Program-made: the position numbers and the translations under genes | Part shown: positions 7,476 through 14,859 of the stretch, piece after piece | How positions within the stretch are numbered: position 1 is the stretch's first letter | Layout of the letters: the number at the start of each line of letters is the position of its first letter | DNA from: JAJPHF01 sp035293805 | GTDB taxonomy: Bacteria > Chloroflexota > UBA6077 > JAJPHF01 | Length of the DNA stretch: 34,644 bases | Reading direction: 5' to 3' | Assembly (NCBI GenBank): GCA_035293805.1 | Contig: DATGMD010000030.1 | Span: 1-34,644 of the forward strand | Notes under the pieces: generated by a model | Told to the model about the DNA's origin: nothing | The model's input: only the letters and a program-made list of their open reading frames with translations | Databases searched by the model: none

Positions 7476-8021
7476 GTGCTCTGTACGCTGGAGACGTATG
7501 ATCTTGGCCCGGTGTGGCGGCGCTTGCTGGCGGAGGGGCTGTTGCCCCACGTGCTGGTCGACGAGGCGATCTTTGAGTTCCGCCGCTTCCTCGCGCTGAC
7601 CGTCGTCCTCGGGCGGCCGGTTGGCATGATCAGCAAGCAAGTCGACCAGGTCTGGCACACTTGCCTGCTGTACTCGCGCCTCTACGCGGACCTGTGCCAG
7701 CAGGTGTTCGGGGAGTTCGTCCACCACGAGTCCGAGGACGAGCTGGCCGAAGAGCCGGCGGCCGCGGTCGGGCCCGGCACGGCGAGCGCCGTGCCGGACT
7801 TCGAGGAGGCATACCAGCGGGTGTTCGGGCCGCTCGGCCGGCTGTGGCGGTGGGACGACGACGCCACCCCGGAGCATGCCGCGGCCGCGCTGAGCGAGCG
7901 GCTGACCGCGCTCGCGCGCACCCTGCCGCTGGCCGAGCTGAACGCGCTGGAGCAGGTGCTGGCGCTCGCGGCGCTCGGCTTCGAGACGCGCCAGGCGGGG
8001 ACCAGCCGCCCCGCCGCGTAG
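7476..8021 (+). CDS. Glycine-rich domain-containing protein-like (GRDP-like) protein
   Basis: A 181-aa soluble protein. Residues about 9-90 match the GRDP-like family (PF07173 type). The start is YDLGPVWRRLL, followed by a Phe-rich helix EFRRFLALTVVL. The hallmark is the block VDQVWHTCLLYSRLYADLC (56-74), with Trp60, His61 and Cys74, then FGEFVHH (78-84). The acidic linker and helical C-terminus (about 110-175) are not recognised. The biochemical function of this family in bacteria is unknown. The start GTG 7476 is chosen because GGAG lies at 7463-7466 and an in-frame TAG sits at 7467-7469. A 21-codon frame beginning at ATG 7404 runs in the same phase into that TAG, so the TAG might be a nonsense mutation of a longer form. 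Confidence 0.72.
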   Translation: MLCTLETYDLGPVWRRLLAEGLLPHVLVDEAIFEFRRFLALTVVLGRPVGMISKQVDQVWHTCLLYSRLYADLCQQVFGEFVHHESEDELAEEPAAAVGPGTASAVPDFEEAYQRVFGPLGRLWRWDDDATPEHAAAALSERLTALARTLPLAELNALEQVLALAALGFETRQAGTSRPAA

Positions 8022-8178
8022 CCGCGCCGGCGGGCCGTCTGCCGGACGGCTGGTCGGCCCGCGGCTGGCCCCGTTATCATCTGTCCAGATCCAGCACGTC
8101 AGCCAGAGCCGGTACGCCCCCGCACCCTACCACCTGGCCGAGCGGCCCGGCGGCCGCCGCACCGGATGTGAGACGCTC

Positions 8179-9900
8179 GTGAGCACGACGCCCGCCGCGG
8201 ATACCGGTGGTCAGCGCGCGCCTGCCGCCACGGCGCCGGAGCCACAGAGCGAGTGGCCGGAGTGCGCCGGCGAGCGGCCCGTCGTGGTGGTCGGCTCAGG
8301 GCCGACCGGGCTGATCGCCGCCAACCTGCTCGGCCACGCCGGCGTGCGCACAATCGTCGTCGAGCGGAACCCGACCACCAGCGACCAGCCGAAGGCGATT
8401 AGCCTGGACGACGAGACGCTGCGCACGCTCCAGCGCGCGGGCGTCGCCCAGGTGCTCTACCCGATCATCTTGCCGGGCACGGGCACGCGCTATTTCGGCG
8501 CGGATGGGCGGCTGCTGGCCTACGCGCGCTCGCCCATCCCCGGGCGCCTGGGGCACCCCGCGAAGAGTCCCTTCCAGCAGCCCGACCTAGAGCAGGTGCT
8601 GTGCGCCACGCTGGCGCACTTCCCCTGCGTGTCGATCCACTTCGAGACGGCGCTGGTGGACCTGCGGCAGCACGCGGACGGGGTGACGGTCACGGTCGAG
8701 GAGGCGACGGGCGCGCGCCGGACCGTCGAGGCGGCGTACGTGCTGGGCTGCGACGGCGGACGCAGCACCGTGCGGCGGCTGCTGGGCGTGGAGATGATCG
8801 GCTCCAGCCACAAGGAGCCCTGGCTGGTGATGGATACGATCCACGACCCGCACGACCAGCGCTACGGCATGCATTTCGCCGACCCGCGCCGACCGCACGT
8901 CATCATCCCCGGGCGCGACGGCCACTGCCGCTACGAGTTCCTGATGCACCCGGGGGAGTACGGCGCGGGCGACGTGGTGCCGTTCGCCTTCATGCAGCGA
9001 CTGGTGGCTCCCTACCGCGCGCTGGCGCCCGGCGACGTGATCCGCTACACGGTGTACACGTTCCACGCGCTGGTGGCGCAGCGGTGGCAGGTGGGGCGGG
9101 TGTTCCTGCTGGGCGACGCCGCACACATGATGCCACCGTTCGCCGGGCAGGGCATGAACTCGGGCGCGCGCGATGCCGACAACCTAGCGTGGAAGATCGT
9201 CGAGGTGATGCGGGGGGGAGTAGGGCCGGAGCTGCTGAGCACGTACGAGGCGGAGCGGCGGCCGCACGCCGAGGCGATGGTGAAGCTGTCGCAGCGGCTG
9301 GGCGCGATCGTCATGACGACCAGCCGCCCGCGGGCGCTGGCGCGCGACTTCGTCGTGCGGACGCTGGCGAAGACCAAGGCGGGGCGAGAGTACTTCGAGC
9401 GGATGCGCTTCCGGCCGCGGCCGCACTACCACACGGGGTTCGTGTGGCCGCGCGCCCGCAAGCGCCAGCCGCCGCTCGTCGGCCAGATGCTGCCGCAGCC
9501 GCTCGTCTTCACGAGCGCCGAGGAGCGGGTGCCGCTGGACGAGGTGCTGGGGCCGGGCTTCGCGCTGGTCGGCGTGGATACCGACGCGGCGACGCTGGAC
9601 CGGCTGACCGACCCGTTCTGGGAGCAGGTCGGGGCGCGGCGCCTGGCGATCGCGCTCGACGACCGGGCGCCGCACCCCGCGCGCTACCCGATCGTGACCG
9701 ACGTGGGCGGGCCGCTGCCGCAGGAGCTGGGCGCCTACGCCGGCCAGGTGCTGCTCGTGCGCCCGGACCGCTACGTGGCAGCGGTGTTCCGGCCGGAGCA
9801 AGAGCGGCAGGTGGCCGCGGCGCTGCGGCGGATCGCCGGCGCGCCGCGCGCCGACGCCTCCCCGACGCCGGCTGGCTCGGGGACTGCAATGTCTGCCTAG
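8179..9900 (+). CDS. FAD-dependent aromatic monooxygenase (MhpA/PheA-like)
   Basis: Group A flavoprotein hydroxylase of 573 residues. It would insert oxygen into an aromatic or polyketide-like substrate using NAD(P)H and FAD in the cytosol. Three FAD motifs are present in order: GSGPTGLIAANLLGHAG with VVERN (about 37-60), the DG motif GCDGGRSTVRRLLG (about 190-203), and the GD motif FLLGDAAHMMPPFAGQGMN (about 309-327), followed by the DADNLAWK helix. The C-terminal 150 residues resemble the thioredoxin-like domain of phenol hydroxylases. The closest named relatives by motif are 3-(3-hydroxyphenyl)propionate and pentachlorophenol hydroxylases; the substrate is unknown. GTG 8179 has no strong ribosome site, and the first 30 residues are Ala/Pro-rich, so the start is uncertain. 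Confidence 0.88.
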   Translation: MSTTPAADTGGQRAPAATAPEPQSEWPECAGERPVVVVGSGPTGLIAANLLGHAGVRTIVVERNPTTSDQPKAISLDDETLRTLQRAGVAQVLYPIILPGTGTRYFGADGRLLAYARSPIPGRLGHPAKSPFQQPDLEQVLCATLAHFPCVSIHFETALVDLRQHADGVTVTVEEATGARRTVEAAYVLGCDGGRSTVRRLLGVEMIGSSHKEPWLVMDTIHDPHDQRYGMHFADPRRPHVIIPGRDGHCRYEFLMHPGEYGAGDVVPFAFMQRLVAPYRALAPGDVIRYTVYTFHALVAQRWQVGRVFLLGDAAHMMPPFAGQGMNSGARDADNLAWKIVEVMRGGVGPELLSTYEAERRPHAEAMVKLSQRLGAIVMTTSRPRALARDFVVRTLAKTKAGREYFERMRFRPRPHYHTGFVWPRARKRQPPLVGQMLPQPLVFTSAEERVPLDEVLGPGFALVGVDTDAATLDRLTDPFWEQVGARRLAIALDDRAPHPARYPIVTDVGGPLPQELGAYAGQVLLVRPDRYVAAVFRPEQERQVAAALRRIAGAPRADASPTPAGSGTAMSA

Positions 9901-9930
9901 CTCGGTGGACGCCGGACGCGCGTGTGGGTT

Positions 9931-10140
9931 TCATCCGCAACTGCGCAGGGGGACGAGGTCCTCCTCGCGGGCCAGCGCCGCCGCATAGCCCAATGCTGCG
10001 CGCACGTCGTCTGTGCAGACGGGCGGATACTCCTGCGCGATCTCTTCTGGGGTAAGTCCCTCCGCGAAGCTGTCGAGGACAACCGAGACCAACACGCGGG
10101 TTCCGGCAATGCACGCCGTTGCCGCCCAGTCATTCCGCAA
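9931..10140 (-). CDS. DUF433 family antitoxin-like protein, orphan
   Basis: A 69-aa protein matching DUF433: IAGTRVLVSVVLDSFAEGLTPEEI (residues 11-34) followed by DDVRAALGYAAALARE. The fold is a small helix-turn-helix domain usually paired with a DUF5615 PIN-like toxin. No DUF5615 gene follows here; the gene converges with the monooxygenase 30 nt away. The start is TTG 10140, six bases after the stop of the molybdopterin hydroxylase gene, and lacks a visible ribosome site. Compared with relatives, the first few residues (normally ending GKP-C-I-x-GTR) are atypical. It may be a solitary regulator or a leftover of a toxin-antitoxin pair. Confidence 0.65.
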   Translation of the reverse strand: MRNDWAATACIAGTRVLVSVVLDSFAEGLTPEEIAQEYPPVCTDDVRAALGYAAALAREEDLVPLRSCG

Positions 10141-10146
10141 ACGGCT

Positions 10147-12483
10147 CTAGCGGCGGCCGTTGCCGTGAGCGGCCTGGATAGCGGCCCAGACGCGCTCGGC
10201 GGTGTAGGGCATGTCGAGGTGCTGGACGCCTAGCGGCGCGAGCGCATCTACGACGGCGTTCATGACGGGCGCCGTGCCGATGATCGTCCCTGACTCGCCC
10301 ACGCCCTTCGTGCCCAGCGGGTTGTTCGGCGACGGCGTCACCGTCTCGGCGATGGTCAGCGGCGGCATGTCGGTGGCGCGGGGCAGCGCGTAGTGCATCA
10401 GCGAGCCGGTGACTAGCTCGCCGCCGGGCTCGTAGACCACCTGCTCCAGCACGGCCTGGCCGATGCCCTGCGCCGTGCCGCCCCATACCTGGCCCTCGAC
10501 GAGCAGTGGGTTGACGACCGTGCCGCAGTCGTCCACCGCCCAGATGTGCTCAATCCGCGTCTCGCCGCTGTCGGGGTCGATGCGCACAACGGCCACCACC
10601 GCGCCGAAGCCGTAGGTCTCGCCGGGCGGGTTGTAGTAGGCGGTGTGCTCCAGGCCGAGCGACTCGCCCGGCGGCAGCTTGCCGGCACGGCCGTAGGCCG
10701 CCGCGGCGATCTGGCCCCAGCCCACCGCCTTGTCGGCGGCGCCGGCCACGCGGAAGCGGCCGCTCTCGAGCTGGATGTCGTCGGGGTTGGCTTCGAGCAG
10801 GCTGGCGGCGATGCGCTTGGCCTTGTCGATCACCACGTCGGCCGCCTGGACGAGCGCCGTGCCGCCGAGCACGGTGCTGCGGCTGCCGAAGGTGCCCACG
10901 CCGGGCGGGGTGGTGGCCGTGTCGCCGTGGCGCACGACGACCGCCTCGAAGGGCACACCCAGGCGGTCGGCGGCGATCTGGGCGAAGGTCGTCTCGTGGC
11001 CCTGGCCGTGCGCCGACGAGCCCGTGGCCACGGTGACCGAGCCGGACGGGTCGATGCGCACCTGGGTGCTCTCCCAGCCGCCGGCGCTCGGCTCGGTGAA
11101 GCTCGCCAGCCCGACGCCCATCAGCGTGCGCTCGCCGCGCGCCCGCTCGGCCGCTTGCCGCGCCTTGAGGCCGGCGTAGTCGGAGATCCTCAGCACCTCG
11201 TCGAGCGCCTTGTTGTAGTCGCCCGAGTCGTAGGTCACGCCGGCAGGGGTCTTGTAGGGGAACTCGGCGCGGCCGATGAAGTTGCGGCGGCGCAGCTCGA
11301 CCGGGTCGATCTGCAGCTCGCGCGCCAGGTGGTCCATCAGCCGCTCGATCGTGTCGGCGGCCTCGGGCCGGCCCGCGCCGCGGTAGGGCGCGGTGGGCGT
11401 GGTGTTCGTGAACACGCCCGTCAGGTCGCCGGCGTAAGCGGGCACGCGGTAGCAGCCGGGGACCATCTTCAGGAACTGCGGCGCGGGCGTCACGGTGTTG
11501 ACGTGGAGGAAGCTGCCGAGGTCGCTGACGATGCGCACGCGGATGCCGCGCAGGCGGCCGTCGGCCTCGGCGGCGGCCTCGACGTGGACGACCTCGCCGC
11601 GGCCCTGCGTGTTGGTGGCGATATCCTCGGAGCGGGTGGCGACCCAGCGCACGGGCTGGCCGAGCGCGCGCGACGCCCAGGCGGCGGTGACGTACTCGGT
11701 GTAGACGGCGCCGCGCCCGCCGAAGCCGCCGCCCATGTCGGGCGCGATGACGCGGATGCGGCTGTCGGGCATGCCGAGCGCGAGGGTCAGGATGAGGCGG
11801 GCGCGCTGGGGGCTCTGGCTGGTCGCCCAGACGGTCAGCTCCTCGGTGAGAGGGTCGTAGCTGGCGAGCACGGCGCGCGGCTCCAGCGGCGCGGGCGCGA
11901 GCCGCGGGAACTCGATGCGCAGGCGGCTGGTGTGGGCCGCGCCGGCGAAGGCGGCATCCACGTCGCCCTGGGCGATGCGCTGCTGGTAGCAGACGTTGGA
12001 GCCGAACTCGGGGTAGACGAGCGGCGCGCCTTGCTCCAGGGCCGCGACAGGATCGGCGACGGACGGCAGCGGCTCGTAGTCGACCTCGACGAGCTGGGCG
12101 GCGTCGACGGCCTCGGCGCGGCTCTCGGCGATGACGACCGCGACGGGCATGCCCACGGAGCGCACGACGGACGCGGCGAGCGGCTCCCAGGCGGGCACCT
12201 TCTGGTCAGGCGCGAGCATCTGGGTGGGCAGGCGGCCGAGCGGCGGGATGTCGCCGCCGACGAGCACCAGCCGCACGCCGGGCGCCTGGCGCGCCGCCGT
12301 GGCATCCACGCCGGCGATGCGGGCATGGGGGTAGGGGCTGCGCACGAACGCCATGTAGAGCGTGCCGGGCGGCGTGATGTCCTCGACGTAGCGTCCGCGG
12401 CCGGTAACCAGTCGGCGATCCTCCACGCGCGTGCGGGCGCGGCCGATCTCGCCGCTCGGAGCCGGGTGCTCGACAGCCGTCAC
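10147..12483 (-). CDS. Molybdopterin hydroxylase large subunit (xanthine dehydrogenase / CoxL form-II type)
   Basis: A 778-aa molybdenum-binding subunit of the xanthine oxidase family. The hammerhead domain starts at about residue 19 (RVEDRRLVTGRGRYVEDI). The Mo-pterin motifs are APDMGGGFGGRG, the active-site loop APYRGAGRPEA, the GSSAHGQGHETTFAQI loop and the catalytic Glu in GVGESGTII. The loop is not the AYxCSFR of true (form I) CO dehydrogenase, so this is a form-II enzyme oxidising an aldehyde, purine or N-heterocycle (inference). The FAD-binding and [2Fe-2S] subunits that complete the enzyme are not next to it, and the upstream gene is a divergent cupin. The start GTG 12483 follows GGAGG (12492-12496, minus strand). 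The gene ends just before DUF433. Confidence 0.9.
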   Translation of the reverse strand: MTAVEHPAPSGEIGRARTRVEDRRLVTGRGRYVEDITPPGTLYMAFVRSPYPHARIAGVDATAARQAPGVRLVLVGGDIPPLGRLPTQMLAPDQKVPAWEPLAASVVRSVGMPVAVVIAESRAEAVDAAQLVEVDYEPLPSVADPVAALEQGAPLVYPEFGSNVCYQQRIAQGDVDAAFAGAAHTSRLRIEFPRLAPAPLEPRAVLASYDPLTEELTVWATSQSPQRARLILTLALGMPDSRIRVIAPDMGGGFGGRGAVYTEYVTAAWASRALGQPVRWVATRSEDIATNTQGRGEVVHVEAAAEADGRLRGIRVRIVSDLGSFLHVNTVTPAPQFLKMVPGCYRVPAYAGDLTGVFTNTTPTAPYRGAGRPEAADTIERLMDHLARELQIDPVELRRRNFIGRAEFPYKTPAGVTYDSGDYNKALDEVLRISDYAGLKARQAAERARGERTLMGVGLASFTEPSAGGWESTQVRIDPSGSVTVATGSSAHGQGHETTFAQIAADRLGVPFEAVVVRHGDTATTPPGVGTFGSRSTVLGGTALVQAADVVIDKAKRIAASLLEANPDDIQLESGRFRVAGAADKAVGWGQIAAAAYGRAGKLPPGESLGLEHTAYYNPPGETYGFGAVVAVVRIDPDSGETRIEHIWAVDDCGTVVNPLLVEGQVWGGTAQGIGQAVLEQVVYEPGGELVTGSLMHYALPRATDMPPLTIAETVTPSPNNPLGTKGVGESGTIIGTAPVMNAVVDALAPLGVQHLDMPYTAERVWAAIQAAHGNGRR

Positions 12484-12661
12484 GATCGGGCCTCCAATCC
12501 ATCCCTCGGGGACCGCCAGCGCGCCCGGGCGCTCCCGCGCCGCGGCCCGCCAGCCGGGTTTACATACGTGACGCTCGATTGTAGCATCCGCCTCCTGGCG
12601 GCGGCGCTAGCCCATCCTTCACGGCGTTCGTGAACTCCAGCTCGCCCAGCACCCTGAGAGA

Positions 12662-12694
12662 CGTAGGGCAAGGGCTCGTCCCTTGCCGCCCGGC
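12662..12694 (+). repeat. Dispersed 33-bp palindromic repeat, copy A
   Basis: Contains GGCAAGGG (12667-12674) and its complement CCCTTGCC (12680-12687) around a CTCGT loop. The reverse complement matches 20473-20505 at 30 of 33 positions. Both copies lie about 95-120 nt upstream of a gene, in the same orientation relative to it. Confidence 0.7.
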
Positions 12695-12728
12695 GACTCG
12701 CAACCGCAGCTCGGGTAAGCTGTAGATG

Positions 12729-12753
12729 TGAACCGACGATGCTAGACGGTTCA
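12729..12753. promoter_or_regulatory. Dyad TGAACCG-N11-CGGTTCA upstream of cupin gene
   Basis: Perfect 7-bp arms at 12729-12735 and 12747-12753, centre-to-centre 18 bp, ending 35 nt before the cupin start. The geometry suits a dimeric repressor operator. The regulator is unknown. Confidence 0.4.
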
Positions 12754-12788
12754 GACTACAGGCTGGGCAAATCTATCGAGGTGCGACA

Positions 12789-13265
12789 GTGGCGACGGAA
12801 AACAACCGTCCTGTGGTGCGCCGGCCAGGCGAGGGGACACTGTACTCGGCGGTCGGGGTCGACATCCTCTTCAAGGTGATGAGCGGCGACACGGGCGGCC
12901 GCTACGCCTTCTGCGAGTACCTGGCGCCGCCGGGGTTCGCGGGGCCGCCGCCGCACACGCACGCGGGCTTCGACGAGGCGTGGTACGTGCTGGACGGCGA
13001 GCTGCAGATGCGGGTGGGCGACGAGCGCGTGGCGGCGCCGGCGGGGACGTTCCTGCACGTGCCGGGCACCACGGTGCACGCCTTCGCGAATCCGGGCCAG
13101 GCGGCGGCGCGGTTCCTGGGCCTGCTCATCCCCGGCGGCTTCGAGCGCTCCTTTGCCGAGCTGCCGGCGATCGTCGCGCAGCACGGCTACCCGCCGCCGC
13201 CCGCCGTGATGGCCGAGCTATCGCGCAAATACGGGATCGTGAACGCGCCGCCGGCCAGGCGTTAA
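12789..13265 (+). CDS. Cupin-domain protein
   Basis: A 158-aa single-domain cupin. Motif 1 is PPHTHAGFDEAWYVLDGELQMRVGD (about residues 56-80), with His-x-His and Glu as metal ligands. Motif 2 is AGTFLHVPGTTVHAFANPG (about 87-105), supplying the last His. The C-terminal helix region (PAIVAQHGYPPPPAVMAELSRKYGI) resembles small cupins annotated as quercetin-dioxygenase-like. The reaction is unknown. GTG 12789 is used, with GAGG about eight bases upstream. It stands alone and is divergent from the molybdopterin hydroxylase; the dyad just upstream suggests its own repression. Confidence 0.87.
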   Translation: MATENNRPVVRRPGEGTLYSAVGVDILFKVMSGDTGGRYAFCEYLAPPGFAGPPPHTHAGFDEAWYVLDGELQMRVGDERVAAPAGTFLHVPGTTVHAFANPGQAAARFLGLLIPGGFERSFAELPAIVAQHGYPPPPAVMAELSRKYGIVNAPPARR

Positions 13266-13360
13266 TAGCTTATTCACTGCCCCTCACTTCCAAGGTGTTG
13301 CCGTGCGCGAACTGCTGCAGAGCTTCGAGCAAGTCCGCGGCGGCGTAAACTGATCACAAC

Positions 13361-13394
13361 TTGGGGTCTGTACAATTGTGCGCTATACTGTACA
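13361..13394 (+). promoter_or_regulatory. Toxin-antitoxin promoter with twin TGTACA sites
   Basis: TTGGGG (13361-13366), a 17-nt spacer and TATACT (13384-13389) form a convincing sigma-70-type promoter. Two TGTACA palindromes (13369-13374 and 13389-13394) lie 20 bp apart, one inside the spacer and one overlapping the -10 end. That is the expected place for autorepression by the Phd/YefM antitoxin. Confidence 0.7.
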
Positions 13395-13421
13395 AAAAGT
13401 ACGTGGCCAGGAGGGATCAAG

Positions 13422-13751
13422 ATGCCCGAGCACGAGCCCAGTACACAGACTATAAATGCCTCTCAGGCACGGCAAGAGTTCAGCCAACTCCTTAATCGAG
13501 TGTTCCGCAGGGAGACTCGGGTAGTTGTAGAGAAGCATGGTATCCCGGTCGCAGCCATTATCTCGGCCCGGGATCTCGAACGCTTTGCCGAACTGGAGGC
13601 GGAGCGGCAAGCACGGTTCCACGTGCTCGACCAGATCCATGCCCGCAACCGGGACAAGGACCCGGACGAGGTCGCCCGCGACGTGGCGGAGGAAATCGAC
13701 GCAATGAGAGCCGAGCGACGTGGGCGACCATCGCCTGACTCCGAAGGGTGA
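13422..13751 (+). CDS. Phd/YefM-family antitoxin
   Basis: A 109-aa antitoxin. The N-terminal Phd/YefM fold is QTINASQARQEFSQLLNRV, then RVVVEKHGIPVAAIISARDLERF (about residues 8-55). This part binds DNA and usually represses its own promoter. The charged C-terminus (about 60-109, rich in Arg, Glu and Asp) would wrap the toxin. ATG 13422 follows a near-perfect AGGAGGG (13409-13415). Its stop overlaps the toxin start as GTGA, a coupling typical of type II modules. Local GC is clearly lower than in neighbours and codons such as aat, cat and gta are frequent, which suggests horizontal acquisition. Confidence 0.9.
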   Translation: MPEHEPSTQTINASQARQEFSQLLNRVFRRETRVVVEKHGIPVAAIISARDLERFAELEAERQARFHVLDQIHARNRDKDPDEVARDVAEEIDAMRAERRGRPSPDSEG

Positions 13752-14173
13752 TCGTTGCCGTTCTCGACACCAACACGATCGTCTCTGAGACAATCGCCCC
13801 GCAGGGCATTCCGAGTCAGATTCTACAGGCCGGGCGGGCCCATCAGTTCCGGTGGATCACCAGTATCGTTATCATCGACGAGGTGACACGGGCACTGAGC
13901 AGACCTCGACTTCAGCGCAAGTACCGGGTAGGTCCCGCAGACGTAGACCGAGTTCGCGAACTGCTTGAGCAGCACCCTATCGTCTCGCCAATCACCGTTC
14001 AAGTCCAGGGTATAGCTACCCATCCCGAGGATGACCTCATTCTGGCGACGGCCGCTTCGGTTCAGGCCGAGTATCTGGTCACCGGCGATCAGCAACTGCA
14101 ACGCCTGGGGAGCTACCAGGGCGTACAGATTGTCAGCCCGCGGCAGTTTCTCGACGTTCTGTCACCACCCTAA
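13748..14173 (+). CDS. PIN-domain ribonuclease toxin (COG1569 type)
   Basis: A 141-aa PIN-domain protein, predicted Mg-dependent endoribonuclease. Acidic residues expected in the active site are Asp7 in VAVLDTNTIVS, Glu in IVIIDEVTRAL (near residue 44), Asp in HPEDDLILATAA (near 97-98) and Asp in YLVTGDQQLQRL (near 115). The order and spacing match COG1569 toxins of the VapC superfamily. It begins with GTG that overlaps the antitoxin stop by 4 nt, so GTG rather than a later ATG is the start. It converges with a membrane-protein gene 10 nt beyond its stop. Inhibition by the upstream Phd-type protein is inference from operon layout. Confidence 0.9.
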   Translation: MIVAVLDTNTIVSETIAPQGIPSQILQAGRAHQFRWITSIVIIDEVTRALSRPRLQRKYRVGPADVDRVRELLEQHPIVSPITVQVQGIATHPEDDLILATAASVQAEYLVTGDQQLQRLGSYQGVQIVSPRQFLDVLSPP

Positions 14174-14183
14174 GCTACTTGCC

Positions 14184-14762
14184 TCAGAGGACCGCGAGGA
14201 GCGGGCGCAGTAGTGCTTCGATAAGATGCGGCCAGAAGTCGAGGCCGAGGAGGTAGAGGACGGCGATGCCGCTGGCGAGGACGACGGCGTCGATGCTCTC
14301 GCGGCCCTGCGGCTGCCAGTAGACGTCGGCCAGGCGCAGCCAGAGGGCGAACTCGTCGAGCACCAGCGCCGCGCCGATGCCGAACAGGATGGCGAGCAGG
14401 TCGGTGGGGCGGCGGGCGGTGAGCACCAGGCCAAGGTAGCCGCTAGCGAGCACGAGCAGCATGCCGGGCACCATGTGGTGGATGTGCAGGCCGCTCTTGG
14501 TGGTCACGTTGTGGAAGATCGGCAGCCGCTCGTGGCGGATGCTGTAGGTGATCAGACGCACGATGCCAAAGGTCGACAGGAAGGCCAGGGTGAGCAGGAA
14601 GGCCGGCTCCTTGCCGGTCGCCACGATGGCGCGCGCGTAGGCGGCGCGCACGTCGGCGAGGAGCGCGCCGACGACCAGCGCGCCGCTGCCCATGAGCAGC
14701 ACCGGCGCGAGGAGCACGACGACGAGCCTTCGTGCTCGTCGTCGGCGGTCTTCTTGCTTCAT
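14184..14762 (-). CDS. Integral membrane protein, function unknown
   Basis: A 192-aa protein with five predicted membrane helices, at about residues 10-35, 52-74, 92-116, 122-143 and 160-180. Conserved-looking polar motifs sit at helix edges: GLHIHHMVPG before helix 3, ALVLDEFALWLRLADVYW in helix 4 and its exit, and GRESIDAVV before helix 5. His pairs and Asp/Glu inside the membrane suggest metal binding or catalysis, but I do not know a named function. ATG 14762 is preferred over the longer frame to 14972, whose extra residues overlap the nucleotidase gene and look random. It lies downstream of the nucleotidase gene on the same strand and converges with the toxin gene. Confidence 0.65.
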   Translation of the reverse strand: MKQEDRRRRARRLVVVLLAPVLLMGSGALVVGALLADVRAAYARAIVATGKEPAFLLTLAFLSTFGIVRLITYSIRHERLPIFHNVTTKSGLHIHHMVPGMLLVLASGYLGLVLTARRPTDLLAILFGIGAALVLDEFALWLRLADVYWQPQGRESIDAVVLASGIAVLYLLGLDFWPHLIEALLRPLLAVL

Positions 14763-14859
14763 GCGTCCAAGTCGCTCCGCCGCGCGTCTCGCCGCCCCGC
14801 TGCTGGGACGGACGAGTAGGCCACCGGGGACAACCCGCGCGCCTCGCCCGGCTGGGGCG

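Larger units (their letters stand above)
12484..12788. other. Divergent spacer between molybdopterin hydroxylase and cupin genes
   Basis: About 300 nt. It contains the GGAGG site of the minus gene, a dispersed palindromic repeat (12662-12694) and a dyad (12729-12753) close to the cupin start. No consensus promoter was identified, although AT-rich hexamers occur near 12575 on the minus strand. No small gene is apparent. Confidence 0.55.

Noticed and set aside
10546..12633. 695-codon plus-strand open frame opposite the molybdopterin hydroxylase
   Set aside because: Low-complexity Ala/Gly/Arg product with no motifs; the minus strand carries all catalytic motifs.
12729..12753. Reading the cupin dyad as a LexA box
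   Set aside because: The half-sites GAAC and GTTC are 15 nt apart rather than 4, so it does not fit the consensus.
13261..13349. Relic of the same insertion sequence as at the right edge (shared TATTCACTGC)
   Set aside because: Only ten bases are shared and the adjoining reverse frame does not resemble the transposase tail; chance cannot be excluded.
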